Source: Paracoccus sp. (in: a-proteobacteria)
GTDB taxonomy: Bacteria > Pseudomonadota > Alphaproteobacteria > Rhodobacterales > Rhodobacteraceae
Length of the DNA stretch: 10,715 bases
NCBI GenBank assembly: GCA_031178645.1
Contig: JAPSIP010000031.1
Span: forward strand, 1 to 10,715
Reading direction: 5' to 3'
Position 1 is the stretch's first letter. The number at the start of each line of letters is the position of its first letter. The notes beneath the pieces are model-generated. The model had not been told where the DNA came from, did no database searches, and worked only from the letters and a program-made list of their open reading frames with translations. Positions 1 through 7,270 of this stretch are shown here, piece after piece. The translations under genes and the position numbers were made by a program.

Positions 1-77
1 CCGGCACTGATGCGTTCCGTCAGCGTGCGCGCGATGCGCTCACGTCGCGCCGTCGCCGAGCGGGTGCAGCGGGCGCT

Positions 78-1334
78 TCAGTCCGGGAGCAGCGCCCAGA
101 GCATCTCCAGGGCCTGTTGCTGGCGCTGCAGCGTTTCCTTCAAGGTCTGTGCGACTGGGGCAGCCGTCCGTGCCGCCGCCAGATCCATCCGGACCCCGTC
201 CGCGTTCTGGGCCAGTTGGCGGGCCTGGCCATCCTGCACCTCGGCCCGCTGCCGCAGAACCTGTAGGCGGGCCTGCAATTCGTCGCCGATCATGGTCTCG
301 ATCGCGGTGACGCGCTGGACCTTCTCGGTGACCTGCGTCGACCGATCCCCGTAGATCTGGCTCAGCCTGTTCATCTCGCGGCGTTCCTGGGCCAGTTCCC
401 ACCGCAGGCGCTGCAGGGGTTCGGGTTCATCGGTGGCGCTCAGCCCCCGATCCGCTATGGCTGCCGCGACCGACTGCATCTCGGCGCGGGTCATGAACCG
501 CTCTTGTTCCAGATCGCTTTGGCGGGTTTCGATCAGCGCCAGCCGTCGCTGTATCTCTGCTTCCTCCTCGGCCAGGCTGGAGTTTTCCATGAAGTCGTCC
601 AGTGCGGCGCGATCTTCCGCCATGCGGGCGCGGCCCGCCTCGATCCCGGCATTCATCCACAGACCGGCCTGGCGCACGTCATCTTGATGCCGCGACTGGG
701 ACTGGCTGCGATAGGCATCCAGCAAGGCCGTTGGAACAGCCTGGGCAAGCCGGGGATCGCGCGATGTGAACCCGATGGTGACAACGGTGCCGGAACCCTG
801 GCGCGCGACGGTCAGCCTGTCGCGGAAACGCTGGCGCAGCGCGACCTCTTCGGCGGGGCGGTCGCCTTGCACCGTGTCGGCTGCGGGCTGGGCGGGGTTC
901 GGGCCCCATCCGTCGGCCATTGCGCCCAGACGCTGGAGCAGGGCCGGAACTGCCGGGTCGGGATCGAATTCAGGCAAGGTGGCGATCTTCAGGTCCGCGA
1001 TGACCTGGTCGATCACCTCGTTGGACAGCATCCGCTCGATCTCGGTATCCAGCGTGGGCGGCGGGACAGCGCGGCCGTCCTCTGCTGCAAGCGCAAGGGC
1101 GGGCGAGGCCGTGACCATGACCCTGGTTTCGGCATGGAACAGCTTGGGAAAGGCCAGGATAGCCGGAAGCGCCAGCAGGCAGATCACGGCCACGATGGAG
1201 GCGATCAGCCACAGGCGGCGGCGGATCATCCGCCATGCCGCAAGCCAGACATCCGTTCCGTCAGCCTCGGGCATCTGCGATGGCGCGCCCATCTCGACGG
1301 GCTGGGGGAAGGGCAGCTTGACGATCCCGGTCAT
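78..1334 (-). CDS. Wzz/GumC-type polysaccharide chain-length protein, no kinase domain, possibly truncated at the C terminus
   Basis: This 418-residue protein resembles the polysaccharide co-polymerases (Wzz, GumC, N-terminal part of ExoP), inner-membrane proteins that set polymer length and contact the export channel. A proline-rich cytoplasmic start is followed by one clear membrane segment (about residues 41-62). Next comes a Wzz-like periplasmic region with TLDTEIERMLSNEVIDQ near 94-110, then long charged coiled coils (about 215-410). Family members normally return to the membrane through a second hydrophobic helix, after a proline-rich motif. Here the protein stops right after the returning coiled coil, at LWALLPD, so no second helix is present. 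No Walker motifs or tyrosine cluster are seen, so there is no fused kinase. The ATG start overlaps the upstream glycosyltransferase stop as ATGA and has a GGGAAG-like ribosome binding site about six bases away. It is the last gene of the left arm in the window. The family call is firm; whether the C terminus is natural is uncertain. Confidence 0.85.
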   Translation of the reverse strand: MTGIVKLPFPQPVEMGAPSQMPEADGTDVWLAAWRMIRRRLWLIASIVAVICLLALPAILAFPKLFHAETRVMVTASPALALAAEDGRAVPPPTLDTEIERMLSNEVIDQVIADLKIATLPEFDPDPAVPALLQRLGAMADGWGPNPAQPAADTVQGDRPAEEVALRQRFRDRLTVARQGSGTVVTIGFTSRDPRLAQAVPTALLDAYRSQSQSRHQDDVRQAGLWMNAGIEAGRARMAEDRAALDDFMENSSLAEEEAEIQRRLALIETRQSDLEQERFMTRAEMQSVAAAIADRGLSATDEPEPLQRLRWELAQERREMNRLSQIYGDRSTQVTEKVQRVTAIETMIGDELQARLQVLRQRAEVQDGQARQLAQNADGVRMDLAAARTAAPVAQTLKETLQRQQQALEMLWALLPD

Positions 1335-2482
1335 GGCAGCTTCCCGAACAAGGGGGTTTGAGGAATGGCCCTGGCATCCAGTGCTTCGAGCCGGTGCAGG
1401 TATCTGGTCATGCTGAAGTCGGTTTCATAAAGCCGGCGGGCTTCCTGCCCCAGGCGGCCGCGCAGGCCTTCGTCCTCGATCAGGCGCCGCAGGGCCGTGG
1501 CCAGGGCCGGCACATCGCCGGGTGGAACAAGCAGGCAGTTCACCTCGTCCACCAGCACCTCGTCATGGGCGCCGACGCGGGTGGTGACGACCGCCAGGCC
1601 CTGCGCCAGTCCTTCAAGGACGGACATCGCGAAGCCCTCGGCATGGGAAGGCAGCGCAAGCATGTCGGCGTCGTCGCGCAGCTTCTGTGCGGTCGCGGCG
1701 TCCACCCAGCCGGGAAGGCGCACCTTGTCCGACAGGCCCAGCCGGGCGAGGGTCCGGCGCGTTTCGTCCACGTCGCCGTCGCCTGCCAGCACGGCAGTCC
1801 AGGCCTTGTCCCGCACCTCGGGCCGCGCCAGAGCCTCGACCAGTTCCGGCACGCCCTTGCGCGCGCTGAGGCGGCCGAGGAACAGGATGCGTGTGCCAGC
1901 GGATCCCTGGCGCTGCCGCCGGCCGGGATCGGGAACGCAGTTGCGCAGAACCACCACCCGCGAGGGATCGACCCCCAGCCTGCCGGTCACAGTTGCCGCG
2001 TCGCGCTGGCCCAGCACGATGACCTGGGCCGCCCTTGTGAAAAGCCGCCTGATCGCCCTTTGCTGCCAGGCCGGGCGGCGATCCAGGTCGGCGGCATAAT
2101 CGTAGTCGTGCAGGTGCAGGACATAGGGCCGGCCCAGCATGTTCGCCCAGGATCCCAGGATCAGCTTGCGCAGCGTGCTGCCCCGGCCTGCAATGTGCAG
2201 GTGCTGGACGGTGTCGGACGCGGAAAGGGCCATCGCCGTCATCGCCGCGACAAGCCTGAAGCTGGAACCCAGCGGGCGCCATTTGCTGCCGCGCGTATCG
2301 CAGACGCTGTGGCGCAGACGCGCCCCATCCGTGGCAAGGACATAGCTGACCAGCCGGCCGATGCCGCCGCCATGTTCCGTGCCGCCCGCGACATGGTGGC
2401 GGACGACCGGAATCTTCTGGCGGTGGTGTGGTTGATGGAACGACATTGCTGGAAACTTCGGGCTGGAACCGTGCCCCTCCAT
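1331..2482 (-). CDS. GT4-type glycosyltransferase (GT-B fold), start uncertain
   Basis: A retaining GT-B glycosyltransferase of family 4, expected to add a sugar to the lipid-linked repeat unit on the cytoplasmic side of the membrane. With the ATG at 2482 it has 383 residues. The N-terminal domain carries a glycine-rich loop (GGTEHGGGIGRL, about 33-44) and a HLHDYD segment near 123-128. The C-terminal donor domain has LFLGRLSARKG at about 200-210 and the GT4 E-x7-E signature as EGFAMSVLE (E282 and E290), so the donor site looks intact. The start is not settled. TTG at 2509, ATG at 2482 and ATG at 2446 are in frame, and none has a good ribosome binding site of its own. I chose 2482 because its ATG shares a base with the stop of a short upstream frame (TGATG). 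Codons before about 2440 are less GC3-biased than the rest, so 2446 is also plausible. The 3' end overlaps the chain-length gene as ATGA. Confidence 0.85.
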   Translation of the reverse strand: MEGHGSSPKFPAMSFHQPHHRQKIPVVRHHVAGGTEHGGGIGRLVSYVLATDGARLRHSVCDTRGSKWRPLGSSFRLVAAMTAMALSASDTVQHLHIAGRGSTLRKLILGSWANMLGRPYVLHLHDYDYAADLDRRPAWQQRAIRRLFTRAAQVIVLGQRDAATVTGRLGVDPSRVVVLRNCVPDPGRRQRQGSAGTRILFLGRLSARKGVPELVEALARPEVRDKAWTAVLAGDGDVDETRRTLARLGLSDKVRLPGWVDAATAQKLRDDADMLALPSHAEGFAMSVLEGLAQGLAVVTTRVGAHDEVLVDEVNCLLVPPGDVPALATALRRLIEDEGLRGRLGQEARRLYETDFSMTRYLHRLEALDARAIPQTPLFGKLP

Positions 2483-2526
2483 CACGACGCTGTTGCGGAT
2501 TTGGGGCAACTGCGATGCGAGGTCAC
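2482..2526 (-). other. 14-codon frame in a GTGA overlap with a strong ribosome binding site, ending TGATG on a possible glycosyltransferase start
   Basis: At the junction of the two GT4 genes, the stop of the upstream gene lies in GTGA. The GTG is preceded, six bases away, by AAAGGAGG (2533-2540), the best ribosome binding site in the left arm. The frame opened by this GTG reads MTSHRSCPKSATAS and stops at 2482-2484, where the TGA shares its A with an in-frame ATG of the downstream glycosyltransferase. It could be a translational-coupling leader, or the relic of the true start after a frame change. Because the other left-arm junctions are working ATGA overlaps, the arrangement looks non-random. 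No product is claimed. Confidence 0.35.
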
Positions 2527-3650
2527 GCGATGCCTCCTTTCGGCCAAGCTTGAGCCGAAGGGATGACCGAATCGTTGTAGATGGTCATTGCATGTGCGCC
2601 GATGGTGCAGGGAGAGTTCGGCCCCACGCTCCAGTCATGGGCGCGCGCGCCCATGGCTAGGCGCAGATCGGGATCGCGCGCCAGGCGCAGCAGGGCATCG
2701 GCCAGTGCAGCGGGATCCTTGGGCGGGACGACCAGGCCCATCCCGACCGGATTGACGGTGGACGCCAGTTCCCCCACATCGGTGACGACGACGGGTTTGC
2801 CGAAGGACCCGGCAAGATGCAGCACGCCGCTTTGCGAGGCTTCGTCATAAGGCAGGACCACCAGGTCCGCATCGGTGAACAGTTGTGCGACCGCATGGTC
2901 TTCGACAAAGCCGCGATGGATGTCGTAGCGGCTGGTGTCGCCCATCTCGGACGCCAGGGACCAGGGGTCGTCGCCGCGCCCGGCGATGACGATGCGCAGG
3001 CCAGGCAGCTTGTCCCGCAGCAGCCGTTCGGCCCGCAGCAAGGTTTGCAGGCCCTTGTAGGCATAGATCCGGCCGAAAAGCAGCACCGTGAACTGCCCGG
3101 GCGGAGCCTTCCTGGTCAGGCCCAGATCGGCTGCAAGCCGGGCATAGCGGTCGATCGCAGGATGGGGCAGGACATGGACCCGATGCGGATCCTTGCGGAA
3201 CTGCGTCGCTGCCGCCTGGCGCAGTTGTTCGCCATGAACGACCAGATGGTCCGATTGCCTTGCCATCATCCCCGACGCCCAGGAAGGCAGCCGCGCCGTG
3301 TCGCGATCGCCCGGATGCACCGTCACATCATGCACCGTCGTTACCAGGGGCCAGGGCCAGAAGGGCACGGCGGCATTCAGCCACAGCGTCGTGTTGCTGA
3401 GGACATGAACCACATCGGGGCGTGTGCGGCCGATCCTGCGCGTCAGTCCGGCAAGGAAAAGGGGATTGAGGGGGCTGCGGGTGCGGGGCCAGTCCACAAG
3501 GTGAAGCTGGATGCGGTGATCGAACCACCGGCGCAATTGGTCATAGCGCGAGACCGGCAGGATGGCCTGCACCGCTGCATGAGGTGCAAGCCCGTTGGCG
3601 AAGGCGATGGTGTAATCCACCGGCTCGGACGAAACCAGGGTGACCCTCAT
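2523..3650 (-). CDS. GT4-type glycosyltransferase, variant donor-site motif
   Basis: A 375-residue GT-B glycosyltransferase, probably cytoplasmic and acting on the growing repeat unit. The N-terminal half ends with the segment DVVHVLSNTT (79-88) and a VTTVHDVTVHPGD stretch (103-115) typical of the acceptor domain. The C-terminal half has LLFGRIYAYKG (190-200), IVIAGRGDD (220-228) and LPYDEASQSGVLHLAGSFGKP (266-286, with E270). The usual E-x7-E pair is incomplete: E270 is present but position 278 is histidine. This occurs in the ASQSGV-type subgroup, as I recall that family, so it need not mean loss of activity. The ATG start overlaps the upstream GT2 stop as ATGA, with a distant GAGG about ten bases before it. 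The gene ends next to a strong ribosome binding site (AAAGGAGG) inside its own last codons. Sugar and linkage cannot be read from sequence. Confidence 0.88.
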   Translation of the reverse strand: MRVTLVSSEPVDYTIAFANGLAPHAAVQAILPVSRYDQLRRWFDHRIQLHLVDWPRTRSPLNPLFLAGLTRRIGRTRPDVVHVLSNTTLWLNAAVPFWPWPLVTTVHDVTVHPGDRDTARLPSWASGMMARQSDHLVVHGEQLRQAAATQFRKDPHRVHVLPHPAIDRYARLAADLGLTRKAPPGQFTVLLFGRIYAYKGLQTLLRAERLLRDKLPGLRIVIAGRGDDPWSLASEMGDTSRYDIHRGFVEDHAVAQLFTDADLVVLPYDEASQSGVLHLAGSFGKPVVVTDVGELASTVNPVGMGLVVPPKDPAALADALLRLARDPDLRLAMGARAHDWSVGPNSPCTIGAHAMTIYNDSVIPSAQAWPKGGIA

Positions 3651-4594
3651 GATGTGCCGACCTCGGGCTGTCCCGCTGCGCCACGGGGGGCGGCCATGGC
3701 GCGCAGCGCCGTGCGCAATCGCCTCAGCGGATGCGGCTCTCCTGCGTCGCGCAGGGCGTGCATGAACAGGGCAAGCCGGCCGGGTGCCTGGGGATGATCC
3801 AGCCGCGCCAGTGCCGTGGCACGTTCGAAATGATCCGCGACATCCAGTCGCTCGGGCCGGCCCTGGGCGGCCAGGAAGATGTTGGTGACCCGGACGGTTT
3901 CTTCCCAGTGGGAAATGCGCCGGGCTAGCATCGCATCGTCCGGGCTGCTGCGGTACCAGGCATTGTCATGGATGCGGTAAGCGCCAAGGGCTTCGGGAAT
4001 CGCCACCACGGGCGCCAGAAAGGGCAGCACGCCGGTGATCCAGGCATCGGCCGAGATGCGAAAGCCGGTCGGAATATCGCCCGCCCGGTCCCACACCGCC
4101 CGCCTGACGCTGAGGGACGAGGTCATCGGAAAGGGCCAGCATCCGCCGCTTGCCACCAGCATCCGCGACAGGTCGCCCTTGCACAGCGACCGAGGGATCG
4201 CCGCGAATGCCTTGCTTCCGTCCGAATGGGTGGGCTGGAGGCGGTGATAGACAAGGCCGGCATCCGGCGCGCGACCAAAGGCGGCGACCACGGCGGCAAG
4301 CTTGTCGGGCTGCCACCAGTCATCCGCGTCCAGAAAGGCCAGCAGCGGGGCATTGGCCTTCGCGACGCCCGCGTTCAGGGCGGCAGCCTGTCCGCCATTC
4401 TTCTGGAACACCGCACGGATCCGGTCGCCATAGGCGGTGATAATCTGCCGGGAATCGTCGGTAGAGCCGTCATCGACCACAACGACTTCGGCCCGCACAT
4501 CGCGTTGGGCAAGGGCTGAATCGATGGCGTCGGGCAGGTAGCGGCCGTAGTTGTAGTTGTTGATGACAACGCTGATCTGCGGATGAACCGTCAT
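3647..4594 (-). CDS. Family 2 glycosyltransferase (GT-A fold)
   Basis: A 315-residue inverting GT2 glycosyltransferase. The N terminus shows the classic order: ISVVINNYNYGRYL (7-20), the nucleotide-binding VVVDDGSTDDS (38-48), then KNGGQAAALNAG (65-76) and the metal-binding LDADDWW (88-94, a DxD motif). Further on, SADAWI (181-186) gives a likely catalytic-base aspartate, and YRIHDNAW (206-213) matches the family's conserved histidine loop. After about residue 230 a helical C-terminal region contains no clear membrane span, so the protein is probably soluble or peripherally bound to the inner membrane. Its ATG overlaps the stop of the export gene as ATGA with only a weak upstream purine stretch, so translation is probably coupled. 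It likely adds one sugar to the EPS repeat unit; which one is not visible. Confidence 0.93.
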   Translation of the reverse strand: MTVHPQISVVINNYNYGRYLPDAIDSALAQRDVRAEVVVVDDGSTDDSRQIITAYGDRIRAVFQKNGGQAAALNAGVAKANAPLLAFLDADDWWQPDKLAAVVAAFGRAPDAGLVYHRLQPTHSDGSKAFAAIPRSLCKGDLSRMLVASGGCWPFPMTSSLSVRRAVWDRAGDIPTGFRISADAWITGVLPFLAPVVAIPEALGAYRIHDNAWYRSSPDDAMLARRISHWEETVRVTNIFLAAQGRPERLDVADHFERATALARLDHPQAPGRLALFMHALRDAGEPHPLRRLRTALRAMAAPRGAAGQPEVGTS

Positions 4595-5766
4595 TGGCCG
4601 GGCTCGATGGTCATGGGATCGGAAAGGACCAGGCTGACTTCCAGGACATCGCCCGGCTCCAGCGGGGCATCCAGCGAAGGCTCGATCATCCGGGTCTCGC
4701 CGCCCGAGGATCGGTGAACCTGGATCCGGGCCTGGGGGCTTTGCGCGCGCGACCCCTGAAGGTTCATGCGCAGGGGCAGGATCTGCAGGTCCAGTTCCTT
4801 CAGTTCCGCCAGAAGATAGGCGCGCGAGGCCTTGGCGGCCGCCAGATCGGTGCGTGCCGCCTCGCGCTCGGCGGCGATGGTATCGGCAAGCGCATAGCGG
4901 GCAGTTTCGGCACCCTGCTGGGCGCGGGCATGATAGGCCCGGTTTTCAAGCTGGTCGCGGTTCAGTTCGGACATCTGGCGAAGCAGTTCCTGAAGCCGGG
5001 TCCTGGGGGCCAGGCCGCGCTGGACCAGGGAACGGGCATCCTCGATGTCGGATTGCTGGAGGGCCGCTTCTGTCTCGTGAAGGACCGACTGGCGATCCAG
5101 CGTGTCGATCTCGAACTTGATGAGGTTCAACATCTGGTTTGTATGCAGTTCGCGCTGTTCCCGGCGATCCAGCCGGTCCTGCAGAAAGGCGGCTTCCGCC
5201 CCGATGTCCTGTGCATCCCCGGGTCCATCGCCGATCTCGGCCTCAAGCCGGGCAATGCGCTCGGTCAGCTGCGACAGTTCGAAGACCACGGCTTCCCGGC
5301 GCGCGACCGAGGACAACGCCTTCTCGGCATCGGCATCGCCCGGCGTGCCCATCCCGCCGGCGGCGATGATCGCCTGCCGCGCCGTCAGGCCTGGGACAAA
5401 GGCGATCATTCCAGGTTCGCGGACGCTTCCGCCGACATAGACGGGGCGGTGCACCGCGATCTCGACGATCAGCCGGGGCGTGGTCAGCAGGCCCTGGGTT
5501 TTCAGCGCCCCTTCGATTGCCCGGCCCGCAGCCTCAAGGTCCATTCCCGCAACCGCGATCCGCCCCACCAGGGGCAGGGCAATGGCGCCATCCTGTCCCA
5601 CCATGCCTTCGCGCGAAAACTCGGGCGCGTCGAAAACCTCGACGCGCAGGGTGTCGCCCGGCTGAACCTGGGCCATCGCCGCCATCGGGCAACATCCCAG
5701 GCACAGCGCGAACAGCGCGGCGCGGTATGTCCGCCTTGTCCCGGCCGATCCAGAAAAGCTCCGCAC
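4591..5766 (-). CDS. ExoF/Wza-type polysaccharide export protein with signal peptide and SLBB domain
   Basis: A periplasmic or outer-membrane export protein of the Wza/GumB superfamily, closest in layout to rhizobial ExoF. I chose the second of two adjacent GTG codons (5766), which sits seven bases after an AGGAG; this gives 391 residues. A longer in-frame ATG at 5880 adds 38 residues rich in Arg/Pro ahead of the signal peptide and lacks support. Domains in order: signal peptide about 1-32 (hydrophobic core ALFALCLGCC, cleavage after AMA); polysaccharide-export domain from QPGDTLRVEVFD (about 35-105); an SLBB module with VYVGGSVREPG (about 110-120) and LTARQAIIAAGGM; a long coiled-coil insertion (about 160-320); and a C-terminal beta module ending with LEPGDVLEVSLV. 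No Wza-like terminal amphipathic helix is seen. It is the first gene of the left arm and overlaps the GT2 gene as ATGA. It probably works with the Wzz-like protein at the end of the same operon. Confidence 0.88.
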   Translation of the reverse strand: MRSFSGSAGTRRTYRAALFALCLGCCPMAAMAQVQPGDTLRVEVFDAPEFSREGMVGQDGAIALPLVGRIAVAGMDLEAAGRAIEGALKTQGLLTTPRLIVEIAVHRPVYVGGSVREPGMIAFVPGLTARQAIIAAGGMGTPGDADAEKALSSVARREAVVFELSQLTERIARLEAEIGDGPGDAQDIGAEAAFLQDRLDRREQRELHTNQMLNLIKFEIDTLDRQSVLHETEAALQQSDIEDARSLVQRGLAPRTRLQELLRQMSELNRDQLENRAYHARAQQGAETARYALADTIAAEREAARTDLAAAKASRAYLLAELKELDLQILPLRMNLQGSRAQSPQARIQVHRSSGGETRMIEPSLDAPLEPGDVLEVSLVLSDPMTIEPGQ

Positions 5767-5983
5767 CACATCGCTCCTGCGTTGGACCCTTGGGTGAAGG
5801 ATCGGGCGAGAGGCGGGGCGGCGGAACGGATCCTTTCGCACAAGCGGGCCGCCTTGCATGGTCCATCCGGCGAGGCACATCCCGTGTTCTTCCCCGGAAG
5901 GCTATCGGGTTCGTCAAAAGGCTGCGTTTCCGAAGGCCAGGCAACCGTGTGGAATGGTGGCGTGGCTGCACGAGGGCCTGACG
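5767..5983. promoter_or_regulatory. Divergent intergenic region between the two EPS arms
   Basis: This spacer separates the two diverging arms and should hold both promoters. Seen directly: ribosome binding sites at each end (AGGAG at about 5774-5778 on the minus strand, GAGGG at 5972-5976 on the plus strand), a minus-strand TTGACG (5912-5917) resembling a -35 box, and a dyad CTTCC-CC-GGAAG (5889-5900). No convincing -10 box sits 16-18 bases from the TTGACG on either reading. The regulatory role is inferred from the divergent layout; none of the motifs is strong enough to call a promoter. Confidence 0.5.
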
Positions 5984-7270
5984 GTGCCCCAAACCAAATC
6001 CTATGCCCGGCTTCTGCGTCGCGTCGAATTGCTTGGCATCTTCGCGGCGATGCTGCTTTTGTCCGGCGCGGTGTTTCCCCTTTTGCTGTCGCAAGCCGAC
6101 GGCAGCCTGACCGAGGCTGCCCGCGCCAAGCTGCGCATGATCGCAGCGCCCAGCTATGTCATCGGGCTGGGGCTGGTGGCCCTGCGCCCCGCTGCCGTCC
6201 TGCGGGGCGTGCAGCACAACGTCCTGCTGATGACCCTGATCCTGCTGCCGATGGCCTCGATCCTTTGGTCCATCGGTCCATCGATCACCCTGCGCCGGGC
6301 CGTGGCGCTGACCCTGTCGATGGCGGTGGCCTTTGTCTTTGCCACGCGCTTCACCCCCCGGCAGCAGCTTGTCGTCCTGGCCTGGGTCCTGGGCGGGGCG
6401 ACATTTCTCAGCCTGGTTTCGATGGTTGTTCTGCCGGGCCGGGCGCTGATGCCCGATGACGGGGCGCTGCGCGGTGTTTTCCTGCACAAGAACGTGCTGG
6501 GCTGGGTGGCCTGCCTGACGGTGGTTCTGGGACTTGCGGCCCGGCTTGATGTCTCGGCCCGGATGCGCAGGGCGGGGCTTTTGCTGCTGGTCGTGGGCCT
6601 GGCCGCCCTGTTGTTGTCGACCTCGGTCACCAGCCTGCTTGCCGCCTTCGCCGCGGTGGTCGTGTCCCGCGTGGTGCTTCTGGTGGCTCGCCTGCAGGGC
6701 AGCACGCGGCTGGCCGTGGTGCTGGGGCTGATCCTGCTGATCCCGCTTCTTGCCCTTTTGCTGGCGGTCGGATTCGGACCCCTGCTCGAGGCGCTTGGAA
6801 AGGATCCGACCCTGACGGGCAGGGTGCCGCTGTGGAGCATGATCGACGCCGAGATTTCGCGCCACCCGCTTCTGGGGCATGGCTATGGCGTCTTCTGGAC
6901 CGAGGGCAACCCGGCGGTCTGGAGCATCTGGGAATCGCAGGGCTGGCAAGCGCCCAATGCCCATAACGGCTATCGGGAAACCATGCTGGGCCTTGGCTGG
7001 GTCGGTCTGCTGCTGTTGATCGCGCTGACCTGCCGTGCCGTTGCCCAGGGTGTCGCCTTGTGCAGCATAGCCCCGGGCGAGGGTTGGATCCTGCCGGTGC
7101 TGATCGTCTGCATTTCGCTGATCCTCAACCTGTCCGAAAGCATCTTCCTGAAGCAGAATGATCTGTTGTGGCTGCTTTATTCGGCCTCGGTCATCAGCAT
7201 CTCGTGCCGCCATGCGGCCTTGCGGCATCGGGTGCCGGAACCGGCCCGTATTGTCGCAACGGCGATCTGA
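5984..7270 (+). CDS. Wzy/ExoQ-type polysaccharide polymerase (O-antigen ligase superfamily)
   Basis: A multi-pass inner-membrane protein of the Wzy_C/O-antigen ligase superfamily, expected to join undecaprenyl-linked repeat units in the periplasm. I start it at GTG 5984, seven bases after GAGGG, giving 428 residues. The ATG at 5954 has poorer spacing, and 5858 would add an unlikely basic N-terminal tail. About ten hydrophobic segments are visible. Family motifs fall in the usual places: RGVFLHKNVLG (163-173), then a large loop with LTGRVPLW (277-284), GHGYGVFW (298-305) and NAHNGY (325-330, with the conserved histidine), followed by NLSES (382-386). The layout matches ExoQ of the succinoglycan system. 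Polymerase fits better than ligase because the neighbours are EPS genes, although sequence alone cannot exclude a ligase. It is the first gene of the right arm. Confidence 0.88.
   Translation: MPQTKSYARLLRRVELLGIFAAMLLLSGAVFPLLLSQADGSLTEAARAKLRMIAAPSYVIGLGLVALRPAAVLRGVQHNVLLMTLILLPMASILWSIGPSITLRRAVALTLSMAVAFVFATRFTPRQQLVVLAWVLGGATFLSLVSMVVLPGRALMPDDGALRGVFLHKNVLGWVACLTVVLGLAARLDVSARMRRAGLLLLVVGLAALLLSTSVTSLLAAFAAVVVSRVVLLVARLQGSTRLAVVLGLILLIPLLALLLAVGFGPLLEALGKDPTLTGRVPLWSMIDAEISRHPLLGHGYGVFWTEGNPAVWSIWESQGWQAPNAHNGYRETMLGLGWVGLLLLIALTCRAVAQGVALCSIAPGEGWILPVLIVCISLILNLSESIFLKQNDLLWLLYSASVISISCRHAALRHRVPEPARIVATAI

Noticed and set aside
2446..2526. A simple single frameshift joining the GTG frame to the glycosyltransferase
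   Set aside because: The GTG frame already ends in TGA 14 codons in, and neither frame in this stretch has clear coding bias, so one insertion or deletion cannot be placed. It is kept only as an alternative within the leader finding.
1358..2566. A 402-residue plus-strand open frame opposite a GT4 gene
   Set aside because: Antisense shadow: the minus frame has the E-x7-E motif and donor-domain strands, and this one has nothing recognisable.
5671..5720. Possible lipobox (CLGC) in the export protein signal peptide
   Set aside because: The residues before the cysteine do not fit the lipobox well (Cys and Leu where Leu and a small residue are expected), and a good AMA cleavage site for signal peptidase I follows.
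5797..5835. Inverted repeat AAGGATC ... GATCCTT in the divergent spacer
   Set aside because: Seven-base arms with a 25-base loop are roughly what chance gives in a spacer of this length, so I do not call it an operator.
4594..6459. A 621-residue open frame on the plus strand opposite the export gene
   Set aside because: It is antisense to a well-supported export protein with signal peptide and SLBB motifs. It has low complexity, no recognisable domain, and runs across the divergent spacer.
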